Position numbers and translations under genes: made by a program. This document shows positions 50,931-64,000 of a stretch of 64,000 nucleotides of DNA, piece after piece (position 1 is the stretch's first letter; every line of letters begins with the position of its first letter). The notes under the pieces were generated by a model. It made no database searches. It was not told where the DNA came from and was given only the letters and a program-made list of their open reading frames with translations. Origin of the DNA: Caprimulgus europaeus (Eukaryota; Chordata; Aves; Caprimulgiformes; Caprimulgidae); NCBI GenBank assembly GCA_907165065.1, contig OU015526.1, positions 67,603,723-67,667,722 on the forward strand, given 5' to 3'.

Positions 50931-53539
50931 AAGACTATTTATATTTTGTTTTCCATCTTTTTTAATGGCAATGTCCCTGTCACTGAAAGGAATAATACAC
51001 ACAGCATTTAAGCACTAGCATTTTGCTGTAGCAGTGAAGAGATTGTACCTTTTCCTTGTGGAACGATGCTACGCTGTACAGACTTGGTGTCTTGGAAACT
51101 GGAAGAATGCACAAAGTTTTGAATAGGCAGATGACTTTTAGATCCACTGCCCTAGCTACTTTGAAGAACCACACAAACAAATTGGCTGGAAAAGTCACAA
51201 GAAATTAGCAGGAGAAAAAATTCTCCAGCACCAGTATGATGGTCTCCATAGCTCTTGCAGGCGCTACTGGGATTAGACTGGGCTTTAAACTGACTTTTCA
51301 GAGGCCATATTTTCTTTATGCCTACTGCTTCCAGGCCAGCTCAGATACCGATTTCTGAACTTTCAGCTTAGCCACCATTACTTTAAGATTCTCCCAAGCT
51401 CCCATTTTGTTTATTTACATTTATTAAATGTTATTAAGAAAAAAAGAATAACCATCCTGTAAAATTCCAACCCCCAAATCTTTGCTTTAGAAAAAGCATT
51501 ATGAGTTTGCTGATTGCCAGCAATGCACTTTCCTATGCCATTAATTTGTAACTTCTGCTTCTGAAATCCTAACCCTGCTGAAGTCAACGCCAAAACTTCC
51601 AAAGGATTTCATTGCCAAGTAGTTAAAGCAAGAAAATAAATACCTGAACTCATTATATAGGTTCTGCTACCCCATAGTATTTAACACATTGTTGTCAAGT
51701 ACAGAAAAGCCCCATTCATTGCAACCCAACAGAAATACCAGTCTTTTACCAGCAACCTCGGTGAAGTCTTAACAGTCTGCATTTCATATGAATTGCACAC
51801 ATCTATCAGATTCAAGGAACACAACAGACAACAACAGGGCTTCATTAAGGTCATTTTGTAATTGAGTAAAATTATGGGCCAGCATGTGAGTGCCTTGAAG
51901 CTGTAAGTACTAACTTGCATGAGTTCTCCAGCACATTTAATAAAAGGTCCACCTGGCCTCAAGTGATTCTATAAATTATATAGCCATTGTTACATTTATG
52001 ATACAGGTAGAAGTTAATTTTCTTACCTTTTGAAGTGCTTGAGAATAGTAGGTCATGTCTTACGTGTATTTCTGACAGGGGGCTTCAGAACAAATTTTTC
52101 TGAAATCTACTGACAGCTAAAATTTAGTTCTTGCAAGACTTATGGCTTCTGTGTGAAATTAAAGGAATCAGGGAGGTGTTTGTTAGAGCTGGGCTGCAGG
52201 AAGAGGCTGGAAAGCTTGGTTTGCAAGACACATGTGCCTGCTAGATCATCTCCAAGAGATGTGAGAGATGTTGCTGCCTGACAAAAGTCCCAGTTGAGAT
52301 AAAAGCTTATAAATCTCAAGTAGGTACTGGCTGGATGCACTGCAGAAAGGCCTGTTGTGTATTTGGAGGGTGAGAGCAATATGGTTTTCCCACCTTTCTT
52401 CTCTAACTGGTGTGCTAAGAAGGAACGGCAATGGTGACAGCCTTATCACGGGGGGAATGCTTCAGTGGCAGTGGCTCAAAATTAGTGTTTGCCATTTCCA
52501 ATGGAGGAGTGGATGGTTGGCACAGAAATAGTTACAGAAACAAAGTCTGTTGACATCAAGCTTAGCAGAGGTCATTCTTTACCTGTTTTTAGTCTGACCA
52601 AGTTAGGATGGCATTTAATACAGGCTGAATTTATTCCAAACAGAGGCTTTGTTATTAGATCTTGGAATACATAGTTGGTTGGTGATTTTTTTTCTTTTTT
52701 CTTAATTTTCCTGGACATATTGTTCAGCTGAAAAGACCACAACGCAGGCAATATTGCATGGTGATTTCAGTGACTTTGTTCTAACATGAATATTGTGTTT
52801 TGAGTGATGCTGATCTGTTTTGAGAGCTTGTGGGATTTTCAAAACCACTGCTATGTTAATCTCATTTGGCTCCCATAACACACTTCAGATCACTCTCTCT
52901 CTTTTCAGGGTCTGATGACAAGATATTGAATGGTGTGATTTGTACTGCAAGTGGTTTATTTTCAGTTTTCCCTACACCTTCATTTTGGAAATCTGTGACT
53001 GTTTAACTCCTTTGTCAGCCTTCGTATGCCTTATTATGGTGAATCTCTTTGCTAATAGAGATGTTTGCTAATGAGAAAGTCTCTCTCAGTTAGTGTAGGC
53101 ATTGTATCCTAAAGACACTTTGCCTTTTGATCTCTTTGATCCAGATTAATTGTAAGAGGCTAAATGCAGACAGAAATATCAAATGCTCAGCTATGCTTAA
53201 CAGAAATGTCACAACTACATGAAAGTATCAAAAATCAAAGGAGAGATCCAGATAGGTGATTCAGCATAGAAGTAACAGGGTAGCTGAAGTTCATGATTTA
53301 AACTGGTAGTTCTGATCTGCTCATATTTAGGCACTGAGTCATCCACAGCATAAAAGTTAAATGAAGAGAACATAAGCCTTCATAGGAGAACCAAGGCAAA
53401 TAGAATTACCCTCCTTTCGTGTCCTCTCACGTACGGGCAGAATTGGTCTCTGATGCAGTCTGAACATAGAGATGGATAAGCAGCAGGAATATTACCAGCA
53501 GAGAATAATTTCCAGTAGTTATGACTAGTGTTCCTCCTG

Positions 53540-53612
53540 TATTTGTTTTGTTTGTTGTTGGGGTTTTATGTTGTTTTTTGGTTTTGGGTTTTTTTTTTGT
53601 TTTGTTTTTTTT
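53540..53612. repeat. T/G-rich low-complexity tract
   Basis: About 70 bases made almost entirely of T and G on the plus strand (TTTGTTTTGTTTGTTG and related runs). On the minus strand it gives a run of lysine/threonine-type codons that explains a spurious open frame at 53427-53708. Confidence 0.8.
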
Positions 53613-54717
53613 AGATGAAACAGCCATGTAAAATAGCATGTAAAATGTCCAAAACAGCATGATACAGCATCTGAGTTGCATATTCAGAGAATAACTAGAA
53701 GTTACCATTAAACTGAAGATTGGCTTAAAACAAACTTTGTTTTGGAGTCAACTGCATAACTTGAATACATCCCCATCACATCTTCAACTGTGTCTTGTGT
53801 ACTAAAATTTGCTAAATTTGGTGCAAGATTTAGTTTCTGAACATCTTAGATCTGAAGAGTTTATTATAAAATTCTTGTTTCAAGTAATTTAAAGAGTTAC
53901 AAAATTCAGATTCAGTCCAGAACAATTTGAAATTTCTGGCTCTGGTACATGTATAGATAATCAGATTTCAGTAGGGGAATATGGCACTTACCTTATCTGT
54001 TCTAGGTAGAACCAGCACGGAAAACACTTATAATCGACAGGTACTATAGAGAGATATGCACTGGTATTCATTTGAGTATTAAAAATAAGGGATCTGATTA
54101 GCAATGTAGTGTGATATCAGCATTAGGTTAAGTAAAATGGTATTTATCATCCTCAAAGCTTGCCTAAACCTCACAGAGAAATGGTGGAAACTGTATAATG
54201 AAGCATATAACATCATCAGTCACAGCTGTACCAAACGTAGTGCGGGCAAAAATATGAAGCTTGCAAATACTGGCAGGTAACTCTGACAGATGCTTTGTTT
54301 TAGAAATATAAGCACATGCAGCACACTCTGAAGAGATCATTTCAGTACAGCATCGTAAATTTGCCTGAGAAGTACGTGCTAAGAGGAATTTATTTCTGAC
54401 TGAATAGTCAGAAGCAAAGTCTGTATTGCCACATTGCTATAAAAGGCACAGCACAGAGGAAGGACTCTGCCTGCTTAAAACAGATTTGGACTTACTTCTG
54501 CACATAACTTCCTTCTAGACATCTAAATACCTTTTTTTTTTTTAGGACTAGATAGCATGAATCCTTTGCCTATAGATACAGATGTGAGTGTATGTCTGTG
54601 TGTCCTTATTCACTCCCTAAATTCTTCCAGGGAGATTGGCTACAGCAGATAACCCACACCTGGTGGTCTTGAACTCACAGATCAGATAGATGATGATAGA
54701 TATCTGATATAGTTATG

Positions 54718-54779
54718 TGGATATAGTTATATATATAGTTATATATATAGTTATATATATAGTTATATATATAGTTATT
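54718..54779. repeat. 12-bp AT minisatellite
   Basis: About five tandem copies of a 12-base unit, ATATATAGTTAT, almost without error. In one frame the repeat reads IVIY over and over, which is why a small open frame appears here. It is not a gene. Confidence 0.92.
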
Positions 54780-56650
54780 TTGCCAGTGAATGATCTATGT
54801 AGACTTAAACAGCCCTCTTTTGAGTCCACGTGGCATGGTGGTAGTATTCTTGCTGGTTGCTTTGGGGTTCATTTCAATTGCAGTTGTGCAGAACATGGAC
54901 AAAAATTAAAAAAACAGAGCTTTTCAAAATTTCTAGACAGTTCTAAAGAAGCCCCTTTTCTGTCGTTTGTTTTTTTTTTCCTAATTTGGCTGGGGGCAGG
55001 GTGCTGAGGAGAGAGGGGGAAGAAAATAATGTCTCAGCCATCTCTAGTGCTTAACCTTTCAGGACTTACAATGCAAATAAAATGTGTTGAACAGTCAACT
55101 CATAATGCTGTCCTGCAGCTTGTATACACAGCATAGGTGTAACAGAATGGGGACAGGAATTTGTCATCTATTCATTCGCATTTCAGAGTACTAGAAGCAA
55201 GAGATTCCATCTGGAGGTGAGTTTCAGTTTCTGGGTATAAAAATGAAATAAATTTTGTTCCCATATTGTTCCAACTGCTTGATTAGAAATGAGTCAGAGA
55301 GTGGTCTCTGTGTTCTCCTCCATCTGGACATGTGTTCTCCATGATAAGCTCAAATATGAAATTTTAAAACTCTGTTGAAGTGTTTAGCTCCCTGGCTGAC
55401 AAGACAAGGTTGGTTGTTGGAAAACTCTAGAGATTAGTTTTGCAGTCTTGGGCCCTCATGCTGAAAATACTCATGCGGGCAAGTACCTCATGCATGTAAT
55501 GAACTTGCTTCATCTATTTATAGCTCTGCTCAGTGTATATTTGTACCCAGATGGTGCTCCTTAAATTTCACTGGGCTGTGTGTATGAGCAGCAGTTCACA
55601 CTACAGATCACAATGCAGGACAAGAATTCAGGTAGCAAACAAATACCTTTAATTAAGTAGATGTTCACAATTAGTTATACAATACTTAGGACCTTTTTTC
55701 TCTTGTGTCTCTCTGCAAGAAGGATCTGTAACTGATAGAACTTGGAAAATTACTTGTAATTACTTTTTAAAAAAATTGGGATAATTTTCTTTACAAGGAT
55801 AAATAAATATCATTCAATTTTAGGAATGGAGAAACTGACAAAAGGGGTGGAGTAGCCAAACCTTGCAGTGTGTCAGAAGCAGATTCCGACCTTCCAGAGG
55901 CCCCTTGTCTCAGTAGTAACAGATCATTTCCATCCCCACAGCACCTTGCTTCTCCAAGCTTGTTCTTTACCGGTTTTGGTTCCCTGTGTTCACTCTCTCC
56001 ATGTGCTGGAACTCACACCAAGATTGGTTTGGATTTCTTTTACAATAAGACTCTGAAATTTTCCTCTGTGCTTAACTGAAGTCTGTTTGTATTCACTTCT
56101 TTCATAAGCGATTCTTGTAATTCCATTTTAAAAATATATTGTCATTTTAATATATATTCTGAAATTCTACTTCAGTCTACCAGTTCATGGTTTTGTAAAT
56201 CTCGAAAAACCCATAGCTGTGAAGGGGAAACGTAATCCAGGCAGTGAATGCTTACATTAAACCGTAGCTGTAGCAAATGCATTTCCCTGTGCCCCCCCGC
56301 CCCCGCCACTGAAATAAAAGATTTCATGTTAAATAAGACACTGTGTGAGTAAGACACTGTGTGACATCTGAATAAGACAGTTTTTTTGGACACCTTCAGC
56401 TGCTGAATGGTGTTTCACCTGCAGATACCCTGATGCTTGTGGAGGGCATCTGGTACACATGAGCACACCTAGGATGGCTGATTTTAACATTTGCAGGGGC
56501 AGATATTATGACTGTGTGTAAGGATGCCTGCAGCTGCCTTTGGGAGGGTTACAAATGAAAGCTCACCTGAGTCCAAGCTAAAAGTCTGGGGGTTTTTTGT
56601 TGTTTTCTTTTCCTGTGCAGCAAGTGTCAGGGGGCTGGCTTTGCTTGTGC
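54780..56650 (+). other. RNF150: RNF150 intron 1, between two local repeats
   Basis: AT-rich intron sequence. I see no exon, RNA gene or transposon. A short C-rich run is at about 56291-56306. Confidence 0.5.
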
Positions 56651-56870
56651 AGTTTGTTACTTTCAAAAGCATTTGAAAATACAAATGTAATAATTTATTT
56701 GGGCACAATGATTGCAAAGTATTTTCTTTGACTTATAACAGGATAAATGACTAGATTGGGAGTTTGTTACTTTTAAAAGCATTTGAAAATACAGATGTAA
56801 TAATTTATTTGGGCACAATGATTGCAAAGTAATTTCTATGACTTCTAGCAGGATAAATGACTAGATTGGG
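56651..56870. repeat. 110-bp tandem duplication
   Basis: Two head-to-tail copies, 56651-56760 and 56761-56870, each starting AGTTTGTTAC and ending CTAGATTGGG. By eye they differ at 6 of 110 positions, with no gaps. The block is AT-rich and matches no transposon I know. Confidence 0.95.
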
Positions 56871-59800
56871 ATTATGTCAGAGCAACAGTAGGATTATTAG
56901 CATTACAAATCCTCTTCTTGATCAGAACTATTCAGCTTATTGCGTTTAAGGTGGTGAGATTAATACATTTCTGTAAGATGAATGAAACCCAGCTCACGTT
57001 CTACTACAGCGTCTTAACAAGACTATGTGAGTAGGCAGATGCTATGAGATGCTGATTGCCTGTTTTAAACTAATGGTAACTTACTGGTTCTAACTTAGGA
57101 GGCACTAAAAGTTACAGGGAAGCAGTGATTTATTTATTTTTTTCAGTGTTCTGAGAGGACAGAGTTGAAGTGGAAAATGTTCTTTGAAAAATATCTGCAA
57201 GATCATTTTAATGAACTTTTAAATTTTTTCAAGATGCTCATACATAAGTATGGTTTTTAATACTGTTAGAAGTTTTGCATTAGTCTACTCTCTCTTTCTT
57301 GCTTGTCTGGCCATGTCATAGTTTCTCCTTTCTTGTGTTCATGAAGACCCCAGGTAGGCAATATGCAGAACACCTGAGACAACAGGAGAGTTAATGACCC
57401 GGTGTATTTTCTTCAGAAGCAGAGATGCCTTAGCAGCCTCTCCCCATTTTCCCTTGCTCCCTTCCTTGTTTCTCTCCAAACTACTTGTTTCCCACTCCCA
57501 TATTGCAGTTTTCTGCCCTTTTAGCTGTTTCAAAATGAGCTGGGCTTTAAAAAGATGTTTAAAAATTAAAAAAGAAACAAGTCTCGTTTGGTCATATCAG
57601 ACCTAATTTACCCTGCAGTCCCCGAGAACTGTGTTGCCCCAGCTGAACAATAGGTGAGTCGTGGTGCTGCAGCAGAACAAGCAGCTGTTGGTGAGGAGGG
57701 CCAGCAACTGTGTAAAATGGCTTTGTTCCCAAAGAAAGTGCATAGTGGAACTGCATATGGATTATGTCTTGAGTTGAACATCAAGTGCAGCTGTGTTTAT
57801 TACACTGTCTGTAAAACAGAGCAGTAGTGTGCAGGCAAAGCTCAAAAGTCCCTTAGTGGCTTCCTCATCTGAGGTGAGTCAAGAAAGGATTCCCCTGTTT
57901 CTGGGTTCAACTTCTAGCTTAGAGGAAGGCCCTGTTCATAAATCTGCTGTACATGCTAATGCCATTTGAAGTGGGTTTGGTCACAGAAAAACAGCTGATA
58001 GCTTTGTTAGAGGACCAAAGGGCTGGAATTGGTGTAAATAACATAACGCTGTCCATATAATGTGTATGCCCCAGCTTTCCTGGCTCAGACTGCTAACACA
58101 GTCCTTCCCTGCCATACATCCTGAGGCTGTTCATGTTGCTTTTTTCTGACAGCACTTCTATCACACCAGCTGCAGCTTTCTGCTCCCCAGATCTTGGCAT
58201 GCCCTGTCGTTTGGCTGGCTTGATGATATTCCCTGTTCCAGCAGAGCCATCTCTTCCTGTAGAACATCTGTCATATCCTTGATGACCTCCTGTCCCGCTA
58301 GCACTTCACCCTCACTTTCAGTCTCCTTCCTCTCTGTTCGGACTGGCACGCTGTTACAGGGCACGTGTTTGCTCTTTGGTAGCTGGGTGCTTGCCTGATC
58401 ATGTTTGATCAATGCTTCTCCTAACGGTGGTCTCTAATCTTCTTGCACAGTTTCAGTATCTGCAGCTTGTTGAAATAGCTGTAATATTCTGACATGTAGC
58501 AGAACTAAATGTAGAATGTCTGTCTTTCTATCCAAAGCATTTTAAGGGGCAGGGGGAGATTTTCAAAGAAGGGTACCTGAGGTCAGGGAAGAACAGTTAC
58601 TTATGCAAGGGTGCAACTCTTCCCAAGTAAGCTTTTCTGATCAAGACTGAAAGTTGCATTTTTCTCTCTGTGCATCTTCCTTCTGTGCTTTATGACTTCA
58701 GTGAAAAATTAGAAACTGTTTTCTTCAACATTTCTTTCGTGTCCATAACAACTTACTTCCTCATTGTAGCTTCAGGGAACCATTATGTTTTCCTGTGCCA
58801 CACTCCTATAGTCATCAGCCTCTATAGATCATCAGATGCCCTTCAGACCTACCAGAGGTTAACTTAAATAGCAGAAACTGGACATTGCAAATCATGTCAG
58901 GATTGTGGAGAGCTGCCTGAAACTCAACGTCCAGGTCAGTCCTGACCTGGAATTGTTGGCTCTCTCTTCTGCATAGACCTCAACTGTTACAGGTGTAGTT
59001 CAGTCTGTCTTTAAAATCAAGGTAGACCTTATTTGAGGGAGGTGTATCTGATCAGTCTAGTACATGAGTACCCAACTGCACATCTCTCATTAATGGCAAT
59101 GAATTACCTGATGAAGTTTCTGTCTGTATCACGCTGTTTAGGCAGTGGACAGCATCTTCTCCTTATCATTCTTCACATCTCTATTTGTGAGTTTTCTTTT
59201 AAGTTAACAGAACTGATATTAAATCATTGCAAACAAATATAACATCTAGTTCTAAAGCAGTTACCCAGTTTTGAATAAGACTTGCTGAATAAATCTATCT
59301 TTGGTTAAGATTCTGGACATTTTAAAATGCATTTTAAGTTATTAAAATCCTTTTATAGACTCTATATTTAGTCCTATGCCATCTCCCTGTCACAGATGTA
59401 GTATTAATTCACTAACATGATTTTCTCTGTAATTTTGTTAGCAGGCTTGGCAAAGGTGAAAATTTTGGCAATTGAAAAGGGGAGATAAAAAGTGAGGATA
59501 TTCACTGACTGCAGTAAAGAGTGAAAAAGCATTTTTCTCAGCAATTGAAAAGGTTTTTATTTTATTTTGCAAATGAGTGATGTAATATGATAAAAATGCA
59601 ACTTAATATGCTTCCACATCTCATTTGAATAGACATCAAGCAAAGCAGGAGATCCTAATAGCATCAGTGTACTTGGCCTCAGCATTGCATAAACATGCAT
59701 TGTTATTTTTTGACTGTTTTGGTCTCCCACAGAGCTCAGTACATACTTTACATTTAAAATGCTCGCATTGTATTTGAGATGGAGTCTTTGTGTATTAGGA

Positions 59801-61820
59801 AAATTTACCAAAAGGTCTGTGATCGACAGCAGAGAATAGCCACCTACCTTCATTAAATATTACTTTTAATATATCAAATGTTACAGATTAGGTTCAGATT
59901 AGGAGAGAAATATTTTCCCTCTTAGATCAGTGAGGGTGGGTGAGGGGTTAAAAAGCTGTTACTGGATTCTAATACCAATATAGGCTTATTGTCAGGCTGT
60001 TCATCACCAGTTGGAAAGCAATGTTAGAAAAAATATCTATTATCACAAAATCCTGTTAAGAAGCACATACTCAGGCTGCAATTATTATATAATGTGTTCT
60101 TTGGTTTTGGCTCTAGAAGAAAAATAATTAGTTACTGCATTAAAAAACAAGAGGTGAGCATAATTAAATGGTATTGTGTGATCTTATTCCACTTCTGCTT
60201 TCAGTATTAGTTTTCTAAGGGCTCTATGGACCAAAGGCATTGCATGCAGGGCTGGCAGCACTGGTAGCTGCTTGTAGGAGCACAGTTTATGGCTCAAGGC
60301 AGTTGTTTACTTTCTTTGTTTAAACTTAATCACTAGTCCAGTTGACTGATACACACCTCAGCTTGGTAAGGCTACCTGTGGCACTGCAAACTGAGCATTG
60401 AAATAGTCCTGTCTGAAGTCAGAGACAAGTTATTTATACAGTTGGGCTTGTGGTCAAGTATCCTGCTGTATGACAAGGAGCCTTCTGAAGGAGGCTGGTA
60501 ACAAGTTTCTAGGTTTCCTTATTGTGTAGCACATTGTTCTCAAAATGACGTGTGCTGTGCCATCATTTCTCACAGTTTCATTGACTCATCAGAGGCTTGT
60601 TGCCAACGCTGTGCCTCGTCGCTTACTGCCAGGAGAACAGTCTCGTTGAAAAGGCAAGCATGCATGTTATGGAGCTATTCAGAGCTCCAAAGAGGATGAG
60701 TGCTGAGGAAGAGGAAATAGAAATAGAAATGACAAAAAGCTACAGATGTTTGGAGAGCCAGAAGACTAACGCAGGAGCTGCCAAAGAAAGAACAGATAAC
60801 AGCAAAAATAAGTGGAAGAGAAATACAGGAGTGTGGGATATGGTAGAAATCCTTATGAAGGAAAAAGGTTGGAAATATTTGCCAAGATTGGAATCATCAC
60901 CAGACCCTGAGTAGGCATTTCCTAAGGTCTTTTCTGTTTCACCACAGTTCGGTGATTTGATTGTATTTGATAATGTGATTTTACTTCTGTTTATACTCAT
61001 CTTCCCAGCTGAATGCTTGTGAGCTAGCAAAAACATCACAGGTTTCTAGCTTTATATAGGTTTATCTTACTGTAGTGTTTGGTGACATTCAGTAGAAAAG
61101 GAAAGCTGATTGTCTAGAGTAATTGAAATGTGATTTTCTACAAGGATTTTAAGTGGGTTTTTTAATTGATATTCTGAAAAGAAGTACCTGTTCTTCCCTA
61201 GGTCCGTGGAATTAAATTCCGCTGTGTGTATGCGGATGTAACACTCATAAAATGAATGCACAATGACAAATCGGGGCCAAGCTTCATCCCACAAGCCAGT
61301 TTAAAGTATGCTCACTTAGAAAAGAGGGGTGTGTTTAAAACACCTGAGGCCAAGCAGGTTTTCCTGGACTGGTGATAACAGCAGTGAGTTCTCAAGAGCA
61401 CCAGGAGCGCTTGCCTCAGCAGCCAGACCATGTACTCCCGGTCTCTCCTACCCCATTTACTAACGCACACTAACGTCCACTCCCTGTATCTTCAGCATCA
61501 CTGGTATTCGTGCTAGCTGGAGTAAAGTGTGACAAGTGGGCAGCTTCATGTGGCTAGATAGACATACTTCCAGGCAGACTTTGTGGCTTGCCCAGCCGGG
61601 GGGGTGGCAGAAGGAGGCCATTGCAGCAGCCAAGGAGTGCCAGCGAGCACAGGTATCTGTTAGCCATCCTGCTCTTCTCCCCTACCTGTATCCTGTTGCT
61701 TCATGCTATGAAAAGGTTCCTCGGGTTGTGACTTAACCCTGAGCAAGGCAAAGCTCAAGTAATGCAACTATCTGCATCATGGATCCTGTCGTTGGTATTT
61801 TTCTGTCTATACTTTTCATG
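56871..61820 (+). other. RNF150: RNF150 intron 1, distal part
   Basis: AT-rich intron. A plus-strand open frame of 105 codons (60597-60914) contains a short acidic run (EEEEIEIE) but no recognisable domain. No transposon is recognised in this 5 kb. Confidence 0.5.
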
Positions 61821-62105
61821 TGTCCTGGTTTTTAGCTGAGACACAGCTAGGTTTCTTTTTAGTAGCTAGAACAGCGCTGTATTTTGATTTCAGCGTGGGA
61901 TTTGTTATGAGAGAAATGTTGATAACATACCAGTGTTTTCATTTTTGTTGCTGGAAGTGAAGGACTTTGTGTTTTGTTAGTCTACAAGAACAAGATCTCA
62001 GGGAGGGGGATAGGGGGGGAGAATATTGAAATTAATAAGCTAAATTGGCAATTGGATATGCCAACGGGACGTTCCTTATCATATCACATCATGTTCAGTA
62101 TATTA
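61821..62105 (+). mobile_element. LTR 5' fragment, avian ERVL-like
   Basis: Starts TGTCCTGG and matches the first 260 or so bases of the LTR at 3178 closely, including GATAACATACCA.TGTTTTCAT and GGACTTTGTGTTTTGTTAGT. Similarity stops after CAGTATATTA at 62105, so the 3' half is lost. No target duplication can be checked. Confidence 0.85.
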
Positions 62106-64000
62106 AGTTAGAGAACCCTCCCTAGTGCCTACTGAAGCCTTCACTGAGGGCTGTGGTGCAGAAAAGTCCTCCAGTGCAGAAACCTTTGGAAAGCGTGTAT
62201 CACCCTCAGTGAGGAAGAAAATGCTGCAAGCTGCATTTCCATAAAGCTAAAGCAGAATCCTAAACAGCAGCCTCTTCAGGTTATTTCCTATCTCCCCTGT
62301 GCAAAATACCAGCATAGGCCAGTCACAAACTCCTCATTTTCTGCAGTGCGTGTAAATACAACATTGTACATTTGTTAATAAGAAGAAAATGAGTTTGAAT
62401 TTCCCTGTGAAATCTGAAAAGAAGGTAATGGCACCATACTTCAGAGATAGAGGGCTCCGAGACGTGTTCCAATGCTACAGCTGTCAGCCTTTCTGTGCGT
62501 GCAAATGTCATACTGTCAGAATTTAATAGGCTTTCATTTTAGATGAACAAGAACTCCAATTATAACCTCTTACAGTTCTGGTTACTGTACTCTGGGTGCA
62601 TGTGTTTAGCAGCAGTTCGGTGTATGGCACAAAAAAAGTCCTTGGCATGTTGGTTGCAATTCCAGCGCTGGTTACACCACCGTGCTGTCTGTACAGCAGG
62701 GCAGGCGAGGCACTGCCATTGCTCCCCCTCCATTTGCTTTCTATAACTTTTTAAACGTGCATTTTAAGCTTCGAGTTGTCACTCTTATTCTTAATCCAGA
62801 AGTCAGTTTCTCTTGATAATTAGTGAAAGTCCCACTTGGTTAATTTAGAGCTCTCCTGCTTTTTAAAAATTGAGCTTTATGATTAGCTAAGGAAAAATAG
62901 TCTTGTCCATGTTTTAACATTCCTGAAATATGCAAGATTGGAGCACTTAATATAATGAAAGAATTGTGATATCCATAATTGTAAGCATAACATTTCAGTT
63001 GGCATTTTAATTGTATTTCTGAAGGCAATTGCTTTGCTGAAAATAAATGATGTAATTGGTAGCAAAGTCGGTAAACTGTTACCATAGTTGTATATGTAAT
63101 CCTGAAAAATCTGTTTTGCAGATAGATCCTCACAACAGAACTTTCATGCACTGAAGTTAAAAAAGCTCTGCCCAAGTTTTATATATCTCTTTGCATATTG
63201 AGATAAAAATCACAATTCAAATATTTTTTAAAATTCAGTTTATAAAAAGAAAGCGTTTCCATTTTAATTCCCTTTTGTGATAGTTTGAAATCACAATTAA
63301 AGTTTATATTTACAACCTGATGCATCTTCTTGTACTACCCATGTGAAAACAACATTGCTTTTGAGCAAGATGGGCTAATTTGTTACATTCAAATCTGTGC
63401 AATTATAAGATATTAAGTTTATATATTGACAACTGGGCCATTTTAAAATACTGAGTTTATATCACCATTTAATCATAGCCCTTACTTTTACAGACTGTGG
63501 CTCAGTCCTGGAAACACTCAGGTGCCCAGAAAATGAAAGGGTTGATGTCTACAAGACAGGAAGAAAAACGATTCGATTTTACTTTTCAGATGGAGCCTCT
63601 ATTTTGTCAAGTAGCTTTATTGGAATATCTTCATCTACTAAAGATATCTTTCCTGTATACAGTCAAATTAATTCATGCTGATGGTAGTTTTCTGTAAGGT
63701 TTTGAAAAGTGAACATAGCAAGTACTAAATGTCGGTGGGTAGCAAGTTCCCTTGCTGCTGCTGTATGTGTAAGCCGGTGTCTATGGTTGTGGTGGTGACC
63801 CGTTGTCCTCTGAAGCCCCATGGGGAGACCAGAGAGTACTGAAGGTGTGCCAGGAGTTAACAGCTAGAACAAAGCTTGGCTCATTTGTTTGCTTATTTCC
63901 TAAATATGACATAGAATTTTACTTGTAGATTAAGAACATTTGATAAGCAAGTTATTGAAAAGAACTGGTTAAAACTTTATGTGTCTCTCTTCTTTGAAAT
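62106..64000 (+). other. RNF150: RNF150 intron 1, to the right edge
   Basis: AT-rich intron sequence with no recognised exon, RNA gene or repeat. A small plus-strand open frame at 63497-63697 follows an acceptor-like TTACTTTTACAG at 63484-63495, but it has no resemblance to RNF150 exon 2. Confidence 0.5.

Larger units (their letters stand above)
47929..54716 (+). other. RNF150: RNF150 intron 1, middle part
   Basis: Mostly AT-rich unique sequence. It includes an A19-type run at about 50912-50930 and a T/G-rich tract at about 53540-53612. No exon, RNA gene or recognised transposon. Confidence 0.5.

Noticed and set aside
54717-55007. 96-codon open frame starting with an IVIY repeat
   Set aside because: It is a translation of the AT minisatellite and its flank.
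60597-60914. 105-codon plus-strand open frame with an acidic run
   Set aside because: No recognised domain, no clear splice or promoter context, and within the length expected by chance in 64 kb. A protein search would decide.
63484-63697. Acceptor-like TTACTTTTACAG followed by a 66-codon open frame, considered as RNF150 exon 2
   Set aside because: The peptide does not resemble the second half of the PA domain and the reading phase does not give the expected glycine-valine junction.
1-64000. CRISPR arrays, operons, tRNA or rRNA genes
   Set aside because: No regularly spaced repeats, no cloverleaf-type box sequences and no rRNA stretches were recognised. The window is vertebrate nuclear DNA.

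Overview
The window reads as nuclear DNA from a bird. It holds many 3'-anchored CR1 LINE fragments, several with the typical avian CR1 3' end and recognisable pieces of the CR1 reverse-transcriptase C-terminus. It also has LTRs of the avian ERVL-like type that begin TGTCCTGG, much older CR1 relics of the amniote type, two compact CpG islands, and long AT-rich stretches without coding sequence. I cannot name the species. Only two protein-coding loci are supported, and both continue outside the window.

Left edge (1-5420): the start of ZNF330 (NOA36) on the minus strand. The first coding exon (codons 1-11, MPKKKTGARKK) sits at bases 1-33 with its splice acceptor at 44-45. About 5 kb upstream lies a CpG island (about 4555-5420) that should hold the promoter and a non-coding exon 1. 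A solo LTR (3178-3810) with a perfect 5-bp target duplication lies inside this intron.

Middle (5420-35390): a gene-poor spacer of about 30 kb between two divergent genes. It contains CR1 fragments on both strands and an ancient antisense CR1 of about 2 kb (32690-34690) that was split by a solo LTR (33353-33957, TSD CTGGG).

Right (35395-64000): a second CpG island carries the promoter, 5' leader and first coding exon of RNF150 on the plus strand (36092-36551: signal peptide plus the first half of the PA domain). Everything from 36552 to the right edge is its long first intron. That intron holds one CR1, a 12-bp minisatellite, a 110-bp tandem duplication and an LTR fragment. The RING finger and the membrane anchor lie beyond the window.

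The head-to-head ZNF330/RNF150 arrangement matches the vertebrate synteny I know. I looked for an undescribed system and do not see one. The points worth checking are the layered transposon history, the start-codon and uORF layout of RNF150, possible divergent non-coding transcription from the ZNF330 island, and a few local repeats.
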